DNA of 64,000 nt from DASZUK01 sp963745595 (GTDB taxonomy: Bacteria > Actinomycetota > Acidimicrobiia > Acidimicrobiales > RAAP-2). The stretch lies in contig CAVUYB010000010.1 of the NCBI GenBank assembly GCA_963745595.1, positions 259,314 through 323,313 on the forward strand, written 5' to 3'. This document shows positions 6,640 through 13,945 of the stretch, one piece after another. Each line of letters begins with the position of its first letter. Within the stretch, counting starts at the first letter, position 1. The notes below the pieces were generated by a model. That model did no database searches. It was not told where the DNA came from and saw only the letters and a program-made list of their open reading frames with translations. The position numbers and the translations under genes are program-made.

Positions 6640-6888
6640 TCAAGGGGAATCATTCTGCTTACCGTGGCCAGTTCTGGTGGGCGCCAGGTTGACCGTCATC
6701 CGTCGGGTAGGCCATCGCAGCCCGCTCGACAAGAGCGCAGCCCGGACTCGATCTCGGGACTCCCGGACCGCGGCGTCGGGGAGCCCGACGACCGTGAACC
6801 CGGGGAGGCCGTCGGAGACGTGGACCTCCACGGTGACTGGACGACCGGTGCTGCCGATCAGGGTGGCCGAAGGAACGATGGCAATCAT
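6640..6888 (-). pseudogene. comM: ComM/YifB AAA+ protein, 5' fragment cut by the element
   Basis: From ATG 6888 the translation is the textbook N-terminus of the Mg-chelatase-like YifB/ComM family: MIAIVPSATLIG, VEVHVSDGLPGFTVVGLPDA, AVRESRDRVRAAL and MTVNLAP, about 70 residues. Full-length ComM has ~500 residues and continues from NLAP with an AD-(L/V)-R-K segment. Here the frame runs into unrelated codons and stops after 12 residues. ComM is a helicase promoting branch migration in natural transformation. The location, in a chain with yraN, DUF2469 and rplS, is the conserved actinobacterial comM site, which supports the identification. The rest should lie left of the window. Confidence 0.85.
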
Positions 6889-6977
6889 GACCCCTCCGTG
6901 GGCGCCGACGGCTCGGGACAGCAACCGCTGCCGGGTCCGAGCCGGGTTGGATGGACGGAGGGTCCTTCGTCTGGCCG

Positions 6978-6994
6978 CCCCCGCACTGTGGGGG
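6978..6994. terminator. GC-rich hairpin
   Basis: CCCCC and GGGGG flank a seven-base loop between the HicA-like gene and comM. A second small hairpin (ACCGC-TCTAA-GCGGT, 7006-7020) stands beside it. They probably end transcription of the minus-strand gene at 7056. Confidence 0.4.
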
Positions 6995-7055
6995 CCGGCC
7001 TGCCGACCGCTCTAAGCGGTGCCGAGACTAGGAGGGGGGTGTGACAGGCGGGAGG

Positions 7056-7331
7056 CTACGACGGCTTCGGGGTGATCCCGGCACCCTTGAGCATCCGTCG
7101 CAGATCGACGACCTGCTGCTCGTCGACGTCGTGATGCCGGGGAGCATCGAAGGTCTCGGTCTCGGACCCGAGCGTCACCCGGTAACGACCGTCTCGCTCT
7201 TCGGTGACGGTGCCCACGCTCTCGAGGAGGGACAAGACGTCGTGCCACTGAATGTTGTGGCCGACCGGGTGGTTGAAGATCTTCTCCACCGTCGCCCGGT
7301 GGTGCCCATCGAGCTGTCCGCCTTCTGCCAT
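7056..7331 (-). CDS. HicA-like small protein
   Basis: A 91-residue protein with the layout of stand-alone actinobacterial HicA-like proteins: a helix RATVEKIFNHP, then IQWHDVLSLLESVG, a strand GRYRVTLGSE with ETFDAPRHHD, and a final helix VVDLRRMLKGAGI. HicA toxins are dsRNA-binding-fold mRNA interferases with a catalytic His. Here the His pair near residue 65 would be the candidate, but no HicB antitoxin is adjacent, so this is probably a housekeeping relative without a toxin role. It lies between the acidic protein gene and comM. Confidence 0.55.
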   Translation of the reverse strand: MAEGGQLDGHHRATVEKIFNHPVGHNIQWHDVLSLLESVGTVTEERDGRYRVTLGSETETFDAPRHHDVDEQQVVDLRRMLKGAGITPKPS

Positions 7332-7351
7332 GTCGATCTCCTCAAGCTCGG

Positions 7352-7696
7352 CTAATCATCGGTCGGCTCACTGCCGGGCCCAGTGGGCGCGTCAAGGTCC
7401 CAGCCATCGTCGTCTTCACGTCGAAGACGGGTCCGGCTGGACGGTTCGCCCAGACCATCGGGGTCGTCGATACCACCCTCGAGCGTGACCATCTCTTCGG
7501 GATCGTCGAGCTCGGCATCGGCTTCGTCGAGCTCCCGTTCGTCGACCTGCAACGTGGGATCGAGCGAGGGATCGACCTCGGCGTCTTCGACGAAGTCCGG
7601 ATCGGTCCTCTCGCGCTCGGCGCGCGCCTCGTCCCCCGGTTCGAAGGCCTCACCGCTCAATGATTCGTCGGGTGACCAGTCGCCGGACCGACTCAT
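7352..7696 (-). CDS. Acidic hypothetical protein
   Basis: 114 residues from ATG 7696. Asp and Glu make up well over a third of it (for example ERELDEADAELDDPEEMV), there is no predicted fold, and the protein is probably disordered. Similar small acidic proteins of unknown role are common in actinobacteria. It lies 20 bases upstream of the HicA-like gene on the same strand. Confidence 0.55.
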   Translation of the reverse strand: MSRSGDWSPDESLSGEAFEPGDEARAERERTDPDFVEDAEVDPSLDPTLQVDERELDEADAELDDPEEMVTLEGGIDDPDGLGEPSSRTRLRREDDDGWDLDAPTGPGSEPTDD

Positions 7697-7733
7697 GGTT
7701 CCCCTCTCTCCGTCGCTGGGTGGAGAGCCGATC

Positions 7734-8291
7734 CTACATGGGGGGTGTGGCCGCGCCGCCGGGGCCCGTCGCCGCGCCGCCGTCGCCGATCCACCCGCTC
7801 CACCGTGAGACGTCGACGGCGAGACACGGCCCGGTCGGTGGCCGGTCGGCATACGGCTCGTACCGGCGCTGGAGCAACGCGACGGCCCGACCCGCCTCGG
7901 TCGATCCCGGCGGGACGACGCGGGCGGTGCCGTCGGCCCGCACCCACCACAGCCGGGACCAGTCCGCGTCGTCGTAGTGGTCGACGAGCAGCGCGACGGC
8001 GGGGTTCTCGGCGACGTTGGCCAGACGGCGCAGCGCGGTCGTCCGCTTCGGCTTGTGGTCGACCGCGCTGTAGACGGTGTCGCCGTCGAGCGCGAAGACG
8101 ATCGGCACGACGTGCGGCCGGCCGGTCCGGTCGGCCGTCGCCAACCGGGCTACCCGGGCCGCGGCGAACCGGCGGCGGGCCTCGGCGGCGGTCAGGCCGC
8201 CGGCGTTCGCGGCGACGGGGCCTCGTCCGGGCGGCCCGGTGGCCGGGCGCTCAGCCCCTGCCGTTCGGCCTGCCGCCGCTCGGCCATCCAC
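7734..8291 (-). CDS. PPOX-class F420-dependent oxidoreductase
   Basis: Up to 185 residues; the domain begins about residue 33. It has the split-barrel flavin/F420-binding fold: RRRFAAARVARLATADRTG, then GRPHVVPIVFALDGDTVYSA, VAENPAVALLVDHYDDADW and LWWVRADGTARV. This pattern fits the Rv0121-type F420 family of the pyridoxamine-phosphate-oxidase-like superfamily. Such enzymes use deazaflavin F420 to reduce unknown substrates. The GTG at 8291 is the only standard start upstream of the domain, and it forces a 100-base overlap with the next ORF. The presence of F420 enzymes fits an actinobacterium. Confidence 0.75.
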   Translation of the reverse strand: MDGRAAAGRTAGAERPATGPPGRGPVAANAGGLTAAEARRRFAAARVARLATADRTGRPHVVPIVFALDGDTVYSAVDHKPKRTTALRRLANVAENPAVALLVDHYDDADWSRLWWVRADGTARVVPPGSTEAGRAVALLQRRYEPYADRPPTGPCLAVDVSRWSGWIGDGGAATGPGGAATPPM

Positions 8292-8458
8292 GCGTCGCGG
8301 GCCGCCCGGGCTTCCAGGCGGACCTGGAGCCGACGCTGACCCTCGGCGGCCCGCTCAGCCGCGGCCGCCAGCTCCTCGTCGTCGTGGAGGACCCGGACGG
8401 TCGGCGGCGGAGCCGGTGGGGCGGGCGGCCCGGACTGGCTCTTGTGGTGCCAGGCCAC
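8192..8458 (-). CDS. Possible hypothetical protein (88 aa)
   Basis: Starts MAWHHKSQSGPP, then has an Ala/Arg/Glu-rich helix (LAAAAERAAEGQRRLQVRLE) and a Pro-rich tail. The tail overlaps the F420 gene by 100 bases in another frame, so either it is spurious, its end is shifted by an indel, or the F420 gene starts later. Confidence 0.35.
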   Translation of the reverse strand: MAWHHKSQSGPPAPPAPPPTVRVLHDDEELAAAAERAAEGQRRLQVRLEARAARDAWMAERRQAERQGLSARPPGRPDEAPSPRTPAA

Positions 8459-8657
8459 GGCCGCTCATGCTCCTGTTCCGGAGCGCCTCGTCGGCGCCAT
8501 CGCCTCGAACATGGCCGACCTCCTGCACTTCGCACTCCGGCCCGTAGGCCGATCCCGTCGGCACTCGCGCCGAGTGCCTGCACCTAGTATGACGCTTCCG
8601 CCGCGAACTGCAACCGCGGATCGCGCGAATCGCAACCGATCGGCCGCCGGCTACTTC

Positions 8658-9668
8658 TCAGCCGGCCGCCGGCCCGACCGCCGAGCCGTTCTTCGCCGCC
8701 CCGACGGCCGGCGGGCCGGACCCCTTCAGCGCCTCGATGAGCGCCTCGGCCCCGCCGACGAGGCCGACCGCCTCGTACGGCACGACCACCTTCGAGTTCG
8801 GCGACGCGGCGATGTCCTGGAGGGCCCGCAGCTGGAGCACCGCGAGCGTGTTCGGGTGGATCGCGGCCTGGTCGATCGCCGTCAGCGACGCGGCCTCGCC
8901 CTCGCCCCGCAGCTGCCGGGCCTTCTTCTCGCCCTCGGCCTGCAGCTCGAGCGCCTTCATCTGGGCCTCCGCGGCCAGGATGACGGCCTGCTTCGCCCCC
9001 TCGGCCTCGAGCACCGCGGCCTGCTTGCGGCCGCCGGCGCTGTTGATCGCCGCCTGCTGCTCGCCCTCGGACTTCAAGATGGCGGCCCGCTTGTGCTGCT
9101 CGGCCTCCTTCTGCTCCGACATCGCCTGGAGGACGTTGTTCGGCGGCGTGATGTCGAGGATCTCGATCCGGTTGAGCCGGACGCCCCACTTCATCGCCGC
9201 GTCGGCCATGTGGTCCTGCATCCGCGTGTTGATCGTCTCGCGCTCCGACAGCGACTGGTCGAGCGTCAGCTCGCCGAACACCGCCCGCAGCGCCGTCCGG
9301 GAGAGCTGGTCGACGGCCAGCGTGTAGTCAGCGATCTCGAACAGCGCGGCCTTGACGTCGATGACCTGGCAGAAGATCGTCGCACTGACCCAGAGCGACA
9401 CGTTGTCCGCGGTGATGACCGCCTGCTGGTCGCCGGTCATCGGGAACTCGCGCATGTCGACCTTTGTCATCCGGTCGACGAACGGCAGCATGAGGTGCAG
9501 CCCCGGCTGGCGGACGGACTTGAACTCGCCGACCCGCTTGACGACGCCGACGCTGCCCTGCTGGACGATCTTGAACGCCCGGGTCAGCATGACGAGGACG
9601 GCGACGGCCGCGACGACCACCACGATCCCGATCACGACCCCTACGGCAGTGGAAATACTGGCCAACAT
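8658..9668 (-). CDS. SPFH/band-7 (stomatin-like) membrane protein
   Basis: 336 residues. Residues 1-30 are a transmembrane anchor (VVIGIVVVVAAVAVLVML). Residues ~35-200 form the SPFH domain (KIVQQGSVGVVKRVGEF, GLHLMLPFVD, TRMQDHMADAAMKWGVRLNR, EILDITPP). A long Ala/Glu/Gln coiled coil (EKKARQLRGEGEAASLTAI) follows and mediates oligomerisation, with a short Gly/Ala tail. Such proteins form rings in detergent-resistant membrane areas and regulate membrane proteases. The adjacent gene encodes an NfeD-type OB domain, the standard partner of SPFH proteins, 28 bases upstream on the same strand. Confidence 0.9.
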   Translation of the reverse strand: MLASISTAVGVVIGIVVVVAAVAVLVMLTRAFKIVQQGSVGVVKRVGEFKSVRQPGLHLMLPFVDRMTKVDMREFPMTGDQQAVITADNVSLWVSATIFCQVIDVKAALFEIADYTLAVDQLSRTALRAVFGELTLDQSLSERETINTRMQDHMADAAMKWGVRLNRIEILDITPPNNVLQAMSEQKEAEQHKRAAILKSEGEQQAAINSAGGRKQAAVLEAEGAKQAVILAAEAQMKALELQAEGEKKARQLRGEGEAASLTAIDQAAIHPNTLAVLQLRALQDIAASPNSKVVVPYEAVGLVGGAEALIEALKGSGPPAVGAAKNGSAVGPAAG

Positions 9669-9696
9669 GTCGTTCCCTCCTCGCCTCGCGCGGTGC

Positions 9697-9906
9697 CTAC
9701 GTCTCGGTCGGGTAGACGATCAGGAGGCCCCGCTCGACGTCCGCCACGATGACCGGCGTGCCCGGCTCGAGCTGCTGTGTCGGATCGAGCGGAATGGCCA
9801 ACCAGTCCTCACCCCGGGCCCGGATCGTCCCGGGATGGTGGCTGCCGTTGATCGGCTTGGTGACGACGGCGGTATCGCCGACCATCCCCTGAACGCCGTT
9901 CAACAT
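9697..9906 (-). CDS. NfeD-type OB-fold protein, short form
   Basis: 69 residues from ATG 9906: MVGDTAVVTKPI, then GTIRARGEDWLAIPLD, GTPVIVADVERGLLIVYP. This is the C-terminal OB-fold domain of NfeD proteins (G-x-A...G-x-V-x-x-x-G-x-W-x-A...G-x-x-V-x-V...G-L-x-L-x-V). The membrane-spanning part found in usual NfeD is absent, and nothing in the upstream frame restores it. It is paired with the SPFH gene and probably interacts with it at the membrane. Confidence 0.75.
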   Translation of the reverse strand: MLNGVQGMVGDTAVVTKPINGSHHPGTIRARGEDWLAIPLDPTQQLEPGTPVIVADVERGLLIVYPTET

Positions 9907-9996
9907 GGCGGCCCTCCCTCTGCAAGGCCCACTGCCCCGAAGACCTGGTACGCCGCGAGGACGCACCACTCTCCCGACTATACGGCCGTCCCCGAC

Positions 9997-10029
9997 CGCC
10001 AGTGCACCCGGGTCGACGCCAGTGCACCC
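9997..10029. repeat. Direct repeat, 20-base period
   Basis: CGCCAGTGCACCC occurs at 9997-10009 and 10017-10029 in the gap between the enoyl-CoA hydratase and NfeD genes. It contains the palindromic core GTGCAC, so it could be a pair of regulator sites on the same helix face. Confidence 0.35.
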
Positions 10030-10053
10030 CGGACGCCGCCGAGTACCGCCGGG

Positions 10054-10836
10054 TCAGCGGCCGGAGAACCGGGGTTCCCGCTTCTCGACGAACGCGACCA
10101 TCGCCTCCGTCGTGTCCCGGGAACCGAAGTTGACCGCCTGGCAGCGCGCCTCGTCCTCCAGCGCCTCGGACATCGACGACGACATGGCGTCGTTGAGCAG
10201 CGTCTTCGTCATCGACAGCGCCAGCGGCGGGCCGGCCGCGAGCTGCCTCGCCCAGTCGGCGGCGAACCCGTCGAGCTCGGCGACCGGAACGACCCGGTTG
10301 ACGAGGCCGAGCGCGTCGGCCCGCGCCGCGTCGAAGATGTCGCCGAACAGTGCGACCTCCTTGGCCCGGGCCAGGCCGATCAGCCGGGGCAGCAGCCACG
10401 ACGCGCCGAAGTCGAGCGACAGGCCGCGGCGGGCGAAGATGGCCGAGAACCGCGCCCGCTCGGACGCGACGACCAGGTCGCAGCCAAGGGCCAGGCTCAG
10501 CCCGGCCCCGACCGCCACGCCGTCGACCTTGGCGATCGTCGGCTTCGACAGGCGATGGAGCGCCAGCGCGGCGTCGCCCAGCCGGCGCATCGCCACCAGC
10601 GCCGGCGCGTCCGGGTCGCCGGTCATCCCCTCCGGATCGCCGAGGTCGGCGCCCGAGCAGAACGCGCCGCCGGCGCCGCCCAGCACGAGCACCCGGTCGT
10701 CGCGGCGGACCTCGACCTCGACCAGTACGTCCTGCAGCGCCTGGAGCATCGCCCGGTCGATGGCGTTCTTCCGCTCCGGCCGGTTCATCGTGACCGTCAC
10801 GACGCCGTCCCGGCGATCCACGATCAGCGTGTCCAC
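10054..10836 (-). CDS. Enoyl-CoA hydratase/isomerase family protein
   Basis: 260 residues with the crotonase fold: VTVTMNRPERKNAID, the oxyanion-hole region GGAGGAFCSGADLG, VDGVAVGAGLSLALGCDLVV, and FGASWLLPRLIG in the second half. The usual first catalytic Glu position falls in RRGLSLDFG, where Asp-Phe replaces the classical residues, as in many actinobacterial paralogs of uncertain substrate. It should act on acyl-CoA thioesters in fatty-acid or aromatic degradation. It stands alone between yraN and the NfeD gene. Confidence 0.85.
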   Translation of the reverse strand: MDTLIVDRRDGVVTVTMNRPERKNAIDRAMLQALQDVLVEVEVRRDDRVLVLGGAGGAFCSGADLGDPEGMTGDPDAPALVAMRRLGDAALALHRLSKPTIAKVDGVAVGAGLSLALGCDLVVASERARFSAIFARRGLSLDFGASWLLPRLIGLARAKEVALFGDIFDAARADALGLVNRVVPVAELDGFAADWARQLAAGPPLALSMTKTLLNDAMSSSMSEALEDEARCQAVNFGSRDTTEAMVAFVEKREPRFSGR

Positions 10837-10965
10837 GGCCCTCCCTTCGAGCTGCCTGGCCTTCCGGCCTACTGGCTTCCGGTCGGACCTTACCGGGACC
10901 GCCGTCCCGGCCGGCCTCGGCCACGGCCGGCCCCTCCGCCCGGCCGGCCGGGCCGGCCCGACCGG

Positions 10966-11328
10966 TCAGAACGCGTCGACGACCACCTCGATCTCGTCGC
11001 CGGTCACCGCGGCGACGTCGAAGCGGACCACCGCGCAGCGGACGTGGCGGTCGGCCAGCCACTGCGCCGCCAACCGCCGCAGCCGCCGGCGCTTCGCCGC
11101 GGTCACCGCGTCGGCCGGCGTGCCGTACGCCGCGGTCCGCCGGGCCTTGACCTCGCAGAAGACGACCGTGCCACCCAGCCGGCAGACGAGGTCGAGCTCG
11201 CCGTCCCGGCACCGCCAGTTCCGGTCGAGCACGTCGTAGCCGGCCGCCTCGTACCACGCCGCGGCCCGCGCCTCGCCGGCCGCGCCGCGGGCCCGCCGAT
11301 CGTCGAACCCCCGGTCGTCGAACCCCAC
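10966..11328 (-). CDS. YraN/UPF0102 family endonuclease-like protein
   Basis: About 120 residues from GTG 11328. It has the restriction-endonuclease-like core of UPF0102: ARGAAGEARAAAWYEAAGY, RNWRCRDGELDLVCR, VVFCEVKARRTAAYG. The E...D...E-x-K residues form the PD-(D/E)XK site. Members are found next to comM and DNA-uptake genes and probably act on DNA during transformation. The gene order DUF2469-yraN-(comM) is kept, although five genes now lie between yraN and the comM fragment. The start is not certain; longer in-frame starts exist without a better ribosome-binding site. Confidence 0.8.
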   Translation of the reverse strand: MGFDDRGFDDRRARGAAGEARAAAWYEAAGYDVLDRNWRCRDGELDLVCRLGGTVVFCEVKARRTAAYGTPADAVTAAKRRRLRRLAAQWLADRHVRCAVVRFDVAAVTGDEIEVVVDAF

Positions 11329-11429
11329 GGCACCGAACGGTCGGTGCGCACGAGGGCGACGCGCCAGCCGTGGAACCCGGCGCCGCCGGGGCGACGCGCC
11401 GGGCACCAGGTCCGGCTCGCCGGCGGGAC

Positions 11430-11723
11430 CTACAGCTCTTTCTCGGGCAGCCGCTCGACGTTGACGTCGCGGAACGTGACGACACGGACGGACGGGACGA
11501 AGCGGGCCGGGCGGTACATGTCCCAGACCCAGGCGTCGGTCAGCTCGAGCTCGACGCACGCCGGCGAGGTGTCCGACCGCACGGCGATCGAGACGGCGTT
11601 CGCCAGGTAGAACCGCCGCTCGGTCTCGACGACGTAGGCGAACATCGGGAGCACCGCCCGGTACTCCTGGACGAGCGCCAGCTCGATCTCGGCCTCGTAG
11701 CGCTCGAGCTCTTCCTCGCTCAC
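11430..11723 (-). CDS. DUF2469 family protein
   Basis: 97 residues, an almost diagnostic actinobacterial sequence: MSEEELERYEAEIELALVQE, YVVETERRFYLANAV, DAWVWDMYRPARFV, VVTFRDVNVE. The function is unknown. The gene normally lies next to rnhB and yraN in the rplS-comM region, which agrees with its position here, although rnhB itself is missing. Confidence 0.9.
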   Translation of the reverse strand: MSEEELERYEAEIELALVQEYRAVLPMFAYVVETERRFYLANAVSIAVRSDTSPACVELELTDAWVWDMYRPARFVPSVRVVTFRDVNVERLPEKEL

Positions 11724-11749
11724 TGGACCACCTTCACTGGCCCACCCCG

Positions 11750-11810
11750 TTCATCCGGGTGCTCTGTTCATCCGCGCACCCTGATCATCCGGGCGCAGGG
11801 CACATCCGGT
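11750..11810. repeat. Tandem repeat, 17-base period, four copies
   Basis: Four diverged copies carrying CATCCG start 17 bases apart (ATCC at 11753, 11770, 11787 and 11804), in the gap between rplS and the DUF2469 gene, where lepB and rnhB would be expected. The repeat is non-coding. Confidence 0.5.
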
Positions 11811-11852
11811 CCGGCCGTCCGGGCGCACAGAACGCGCACCGAGACGGACCCG

Positions 11853-12207
11853 TCACGACCGGACGGTCCGCTTCTCCTTGATCTTCGCGGCCTTACCGGA
11901 GAGGTCACGCAGGTAGTAGAGCTTCGCCCGCCGGACGTCGCCGTAGCGTCGCGACCTCGAGCTTGGCGATCGTCGGCGAGTGGACCGGGAACGTCCGCTC
12001 GACACCGACGCCGAAGCTGACCTTGCGGACGGTGAACGTCTCACGGACACCGACGCCCTGGCGGCGGATGACGACGCCCTGGAAGACCTGGACGCGCTCG
12101 CGGCTGCCCTCGACCACCCGGACGTGCACCTTGACGGTGTCGCCCGGCCGGAAGTCCGGCACGTCGTCACGCAGGCTGTCGCGGTCGATGATCTCCGTCG
12201 GGTGCAT
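11853..12207 (-). pseudogene. rplS: Ribosomal protein L19, frameshifted
   Basis: From ATG 12207: DVPDFRPGDTVKVHVRVVEG, RVQVFQGVVIRRQG, VRETFTVRKVSFGVGVERTF, PVHSPTIAKLEVA, all L19. After this the frame goes wrong. The true ending YGDVRRAKLYYLRDLSGKAA followed by KIKEKR is in the next frame and stops at 11853. One extra base at about 11949 (minus-strand GTCGCG-A-CGCTAC) explains it. L19 sits at the 30S-50S interface of the ribosome and is normally indispensable, so a sequencing indel is far likelier than a real pseudogene. It is followed upstream by trmD, rimM, khpA and rpsP, the standard order. A -1 or +1 programmed shift is not known for this gene. Confidence 0.9.
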
Positions 12208-12243
12208 GGGGCGCGTCCTTCTGGCTGGAGGAGGGTGGCCGAG

Positions 12244-13014
12244 TCATGCATCGTAGCCGTGTTCGGCCAGCAGGCGCACCTCGCCAGCCCCGATCAACAG
12301 CTCGACCTCCGCCGCCGTCAGCCCGCCCCGGGCGGCCACCAGGTCCGGCCGCCGCTCCAGCGTCCGCCGCAGCGCCTGCGCCCGGCGCCACCGCTCGACC
12401 TCGCCGTGGTCGCCCGATCGCAGGACCGCCGGGACGTCCCAGTCCCGGAACCGGGCCGGCCGGGTGTACTGCGGGTACTCGAGCAGCCCGGCGGTGAAGC
12501 TCTCGTCGGCGGCCGACGCGTCGTTGCCGAGCACGCCCGGCAAGAGGCGGGCGACCGCCTCGACGACGACCAGCGCGGCGAGCTCGCCGCCGGCCAGGAC
12601 GACGTCGCCGACCGAGAGCTCGCCGTCGACCAGGTGGTCCGTGATCCGCTGGTCGACGCCTTCGTAGCGGCCACAGAGGAGCGAGAAGCCGCCGTCGGTG
12701 CCCGCCAGCTCGGTGGCGGCGGCTTGGTCGAACCGCCGTCCGGCCGGCGAGAGCAGGAGGAGCGGCCTCGGCAGCCCCTCGGCGGCCTCGACCGCCTCGA
12801 CCGCGGCGAAGACCGGCTCGGGCATCAGCACCATCCCGGCGCCGCCGCCGAACGGGGCGTCGTCGACCGACCGGTGCGGGCCCGGCGCCGCCGACCGCAC
12901 GTCGTGGACCCGCAGGTCGAGGCCGCCGTCGCGGCGAGCCCGGCCGAGGACGCTGCCCGCCGCGTAGTGGTCGACGAGGTCCGGGAAGATCGTGAAGACG
13001 TCGATCCGGGTCAT
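12244..13014 (-). CDS. trmD: tRNA (guanine-37-N1)-methyltransferase
   Basis: 256 residues. It begins RIDVFTIFPDLVDHY and contains DDAPFGGGAGMVLMPEPVF, LLSPAGRRFDQ, LLCGRYEGVDQRI and SVGDVVLAGGELA, the trefoil-knot SAM-binding site of the SPOUT family, then LLEYPQYTRPA. The enzyme methylates G37 of tRNAs that read CNN codons, preventing frameshifts. Its ATG overlaps the rimM stop by four bases, so the two are translationally coupled. Confidence 0.95.
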   Translation of the reverse strand: MTRIDVFTIFPDLVDHYAAGSVLGRARRDGGLDLRVHDVRSAAPGPHRSVDDAPFGGGAGMVLMPEPVFAAVEAVEAAEGLPRPLLLLSPAGRRFDQAAATELAGTDGGFSLLCGRYEGVDQRITDHLVDGELSVGDVVLAGGELAALVVVEAVARLLPGVLGNDASAADESFTAGLLEYPQYTRPARFRDWDVPAVLRSGDHGEVERWRRAQALRRTLERRPDLVAARGGLTAAEVELLIGAGEVRLLAEHGYDA

Positions 13015-13487
13015 GGCTCCAGCAGGCCGTCGGGGACGTCGACGGTCACCGTCTCGCCGGCCCGGTGGTCGGTGACGAACCGCAGCGGGATCAGCCCGCC
13101 GCCGTCGAGGACGAGCAGGTCGCTGGCCGGGTTGGCCTCGACCGCGGCAACCCGTCCGAGCCGGCGGCCGTCGACGGCGACGACGTCGGCGCCGACGAGC
13201 TCGTGCACCCAGAGCGTGTCGGGGTCGTCGATCGGCTCGGCCCGAAGCACGCGGCCGCGGAGGGCCTCGGCTCCGGAGCGGTCGGCGACGCCTTCGAACC
13301 GCACCAGGTAACGGCCCTGGTGGGCCCGGGCGGTCGCCACCTGCAGATCACCGTCGTCGGTCGTGAACACCGTCCCGGGTGCCAGCCGCTCGGATCGGCC
13401 GGCCCACAGGTCGACGGCGACCTCGCCGGTCAGGCCGTGGGCTTTCGCCACCCGACCGACCTCGAGGAGCGGGCCGTCCGGCCCCAT
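13011..13487 (-). CDS. rimM: 16S rRNA processing protein RimM
   Basis: 158 residues. The N-terminal domain starts LLEVGRVAKAHGLTGEVAV, with RYLVRFEGVADRSGAEALRG; the C-terminal PRC-barrel part includes LWVHELVGADVVAVDGRRLG and ASDLLVLDGG followed by LIPLRFV. RimM binds S19 and matures the 30S head. It lies between khpA and trmD in the usual order. Confidence 0.93.
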   Translation of the reverse strand: MGPDGPLLEVGRVAKAHGLTGEVAVDLWAGRSERLAPGTVFTTDDGDLQVATARAHQGRYLVRFEGVADRSGAEALRGRVLRAEPIDDPDTLWVHELVGADVVAVDGRRLGRVAAVEANPASDLLVLDGGGLIPLRFVTDHRAGETVTVDVPDGLLEP

Positions 13488-13498
13488 GCGAGCGCCGG

Positions 13499-13840
13499 TC
13501 AGTCGTCGACGATGTCGACGGTCGTCTGGACGCCGTCGCGGGCGCCGGCAACGCCGACGAGCGTCCGGATGGCCTGGGCCGTCCGGCCGCGCCGGCCGAT
13601 CACCCGTCCCATGTCCTCCGGCGCGACGTGGAGCCGCAGGACGGTCGAGCCCCGGCGGTCCTCGGTCTGGATGACGACCGCGTCCGGCTCGTTGGCCAGC
13701 GACTCGGCCAGGTACGTCAGCACCTCGACCGGGGTCCCCGTCGCCGTCTCGTTGCCGATCGCCGCACCCGGCTCGTCGTCATCATCATCGTCGTCGTACG
13801 TCGTCGTCGACGGTGTTGGCATCGACGGTGTTGACGTCAC
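13499..13840 (-). CDS. khpA: KH-domain RNA-binding protein KhpA with acidic N-terminal extension
   Basis: The C-terminal ~78 residues are KhpA: VEVLTYLAESLANEPDAVV, LHVAPEDMGRVIGRRGRTAQ (the GxxG loop of the KH fold is IGRRG), and VQTTVDIVDD. KhpA binds RNA together with KhpB and affects cell division. In front is a run of Asp residues that other KhpA proteins lack. In a neighbouring frame an acidic stretch (VSAAADDGADDGAEEYEAGD...) starts at a GTG overlapping the rpsP stop (13949) and reaches 13785. A one-base indel in the GAC repeat near 13785-13800 would join the two into one protein of ~150 residues. The start given is therefore provisional. Confidence 0.8.
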   Translation of the reverse strand: MTSTPSMPTPSTTTYDDDDDDDEPGAAIGNETATGTPVEVLTYLAESLANEPDAVVIQTEDRRGSTVLRLHVAPEDMGRVIGRRGRTAQAIRTLVGVAGARDGVQTTVDIVDD

Positions 13841-13945
13841 CGTCGCCGTAGAGGTCGTTCGCCGGTTCGACCGAGTCGGCGACGTTGACGTCGCCCGCCT
13901 CGTACTCTTCGGCGCCGTCGTCAGCGCCGTCGTCAGCGGCGGCGC

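Larger units (their letters stand above)
1..6678. mobile_element. Integrated element inside comM (right-hand portion)
   Basis: Everything from the left window edge to about 6678 looks like one accessory element. It carries a rolling-circle-type replication initiator, an excisionase, two XRE repressors, a TIR protein, a ribbon-helix-helix protein and many small orphan proteins on both strands, with more A/T than the core genes to the right. Its right border is set by comM: the ComM reading frame (minus strand) is normal through Asn-Leu-Ala-Pro and then turns into unrelated sequence at 6678. The rest of comM, the left attachment site and the integrase should lie beyond position 1. The Rep-Xis order recalls actinobacterial integrative conjugative elements of the pSAM2 type, but no integrase or transfer gene is visible here. 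The left boundary cannot be seen. Confidence 0.7.

Noticed and set aside
8442..12020. Very long plus-strand open frames (up to ~750 codons) opposite the SPFH, hydratase, yraN and DUF2469 genes
   Set aside because: They are antisense shadows of GC-rich genes, full of Arg/Pro/Gly/Ala, without domains or ribosome-binding sites.
11853..12207. Programmed ribosomal frameshift in rplS
   Set aside because: No slippery heptamer or downstream structure stands out, no such case is known for L19, and many other genes of the window show the same kind of indel.
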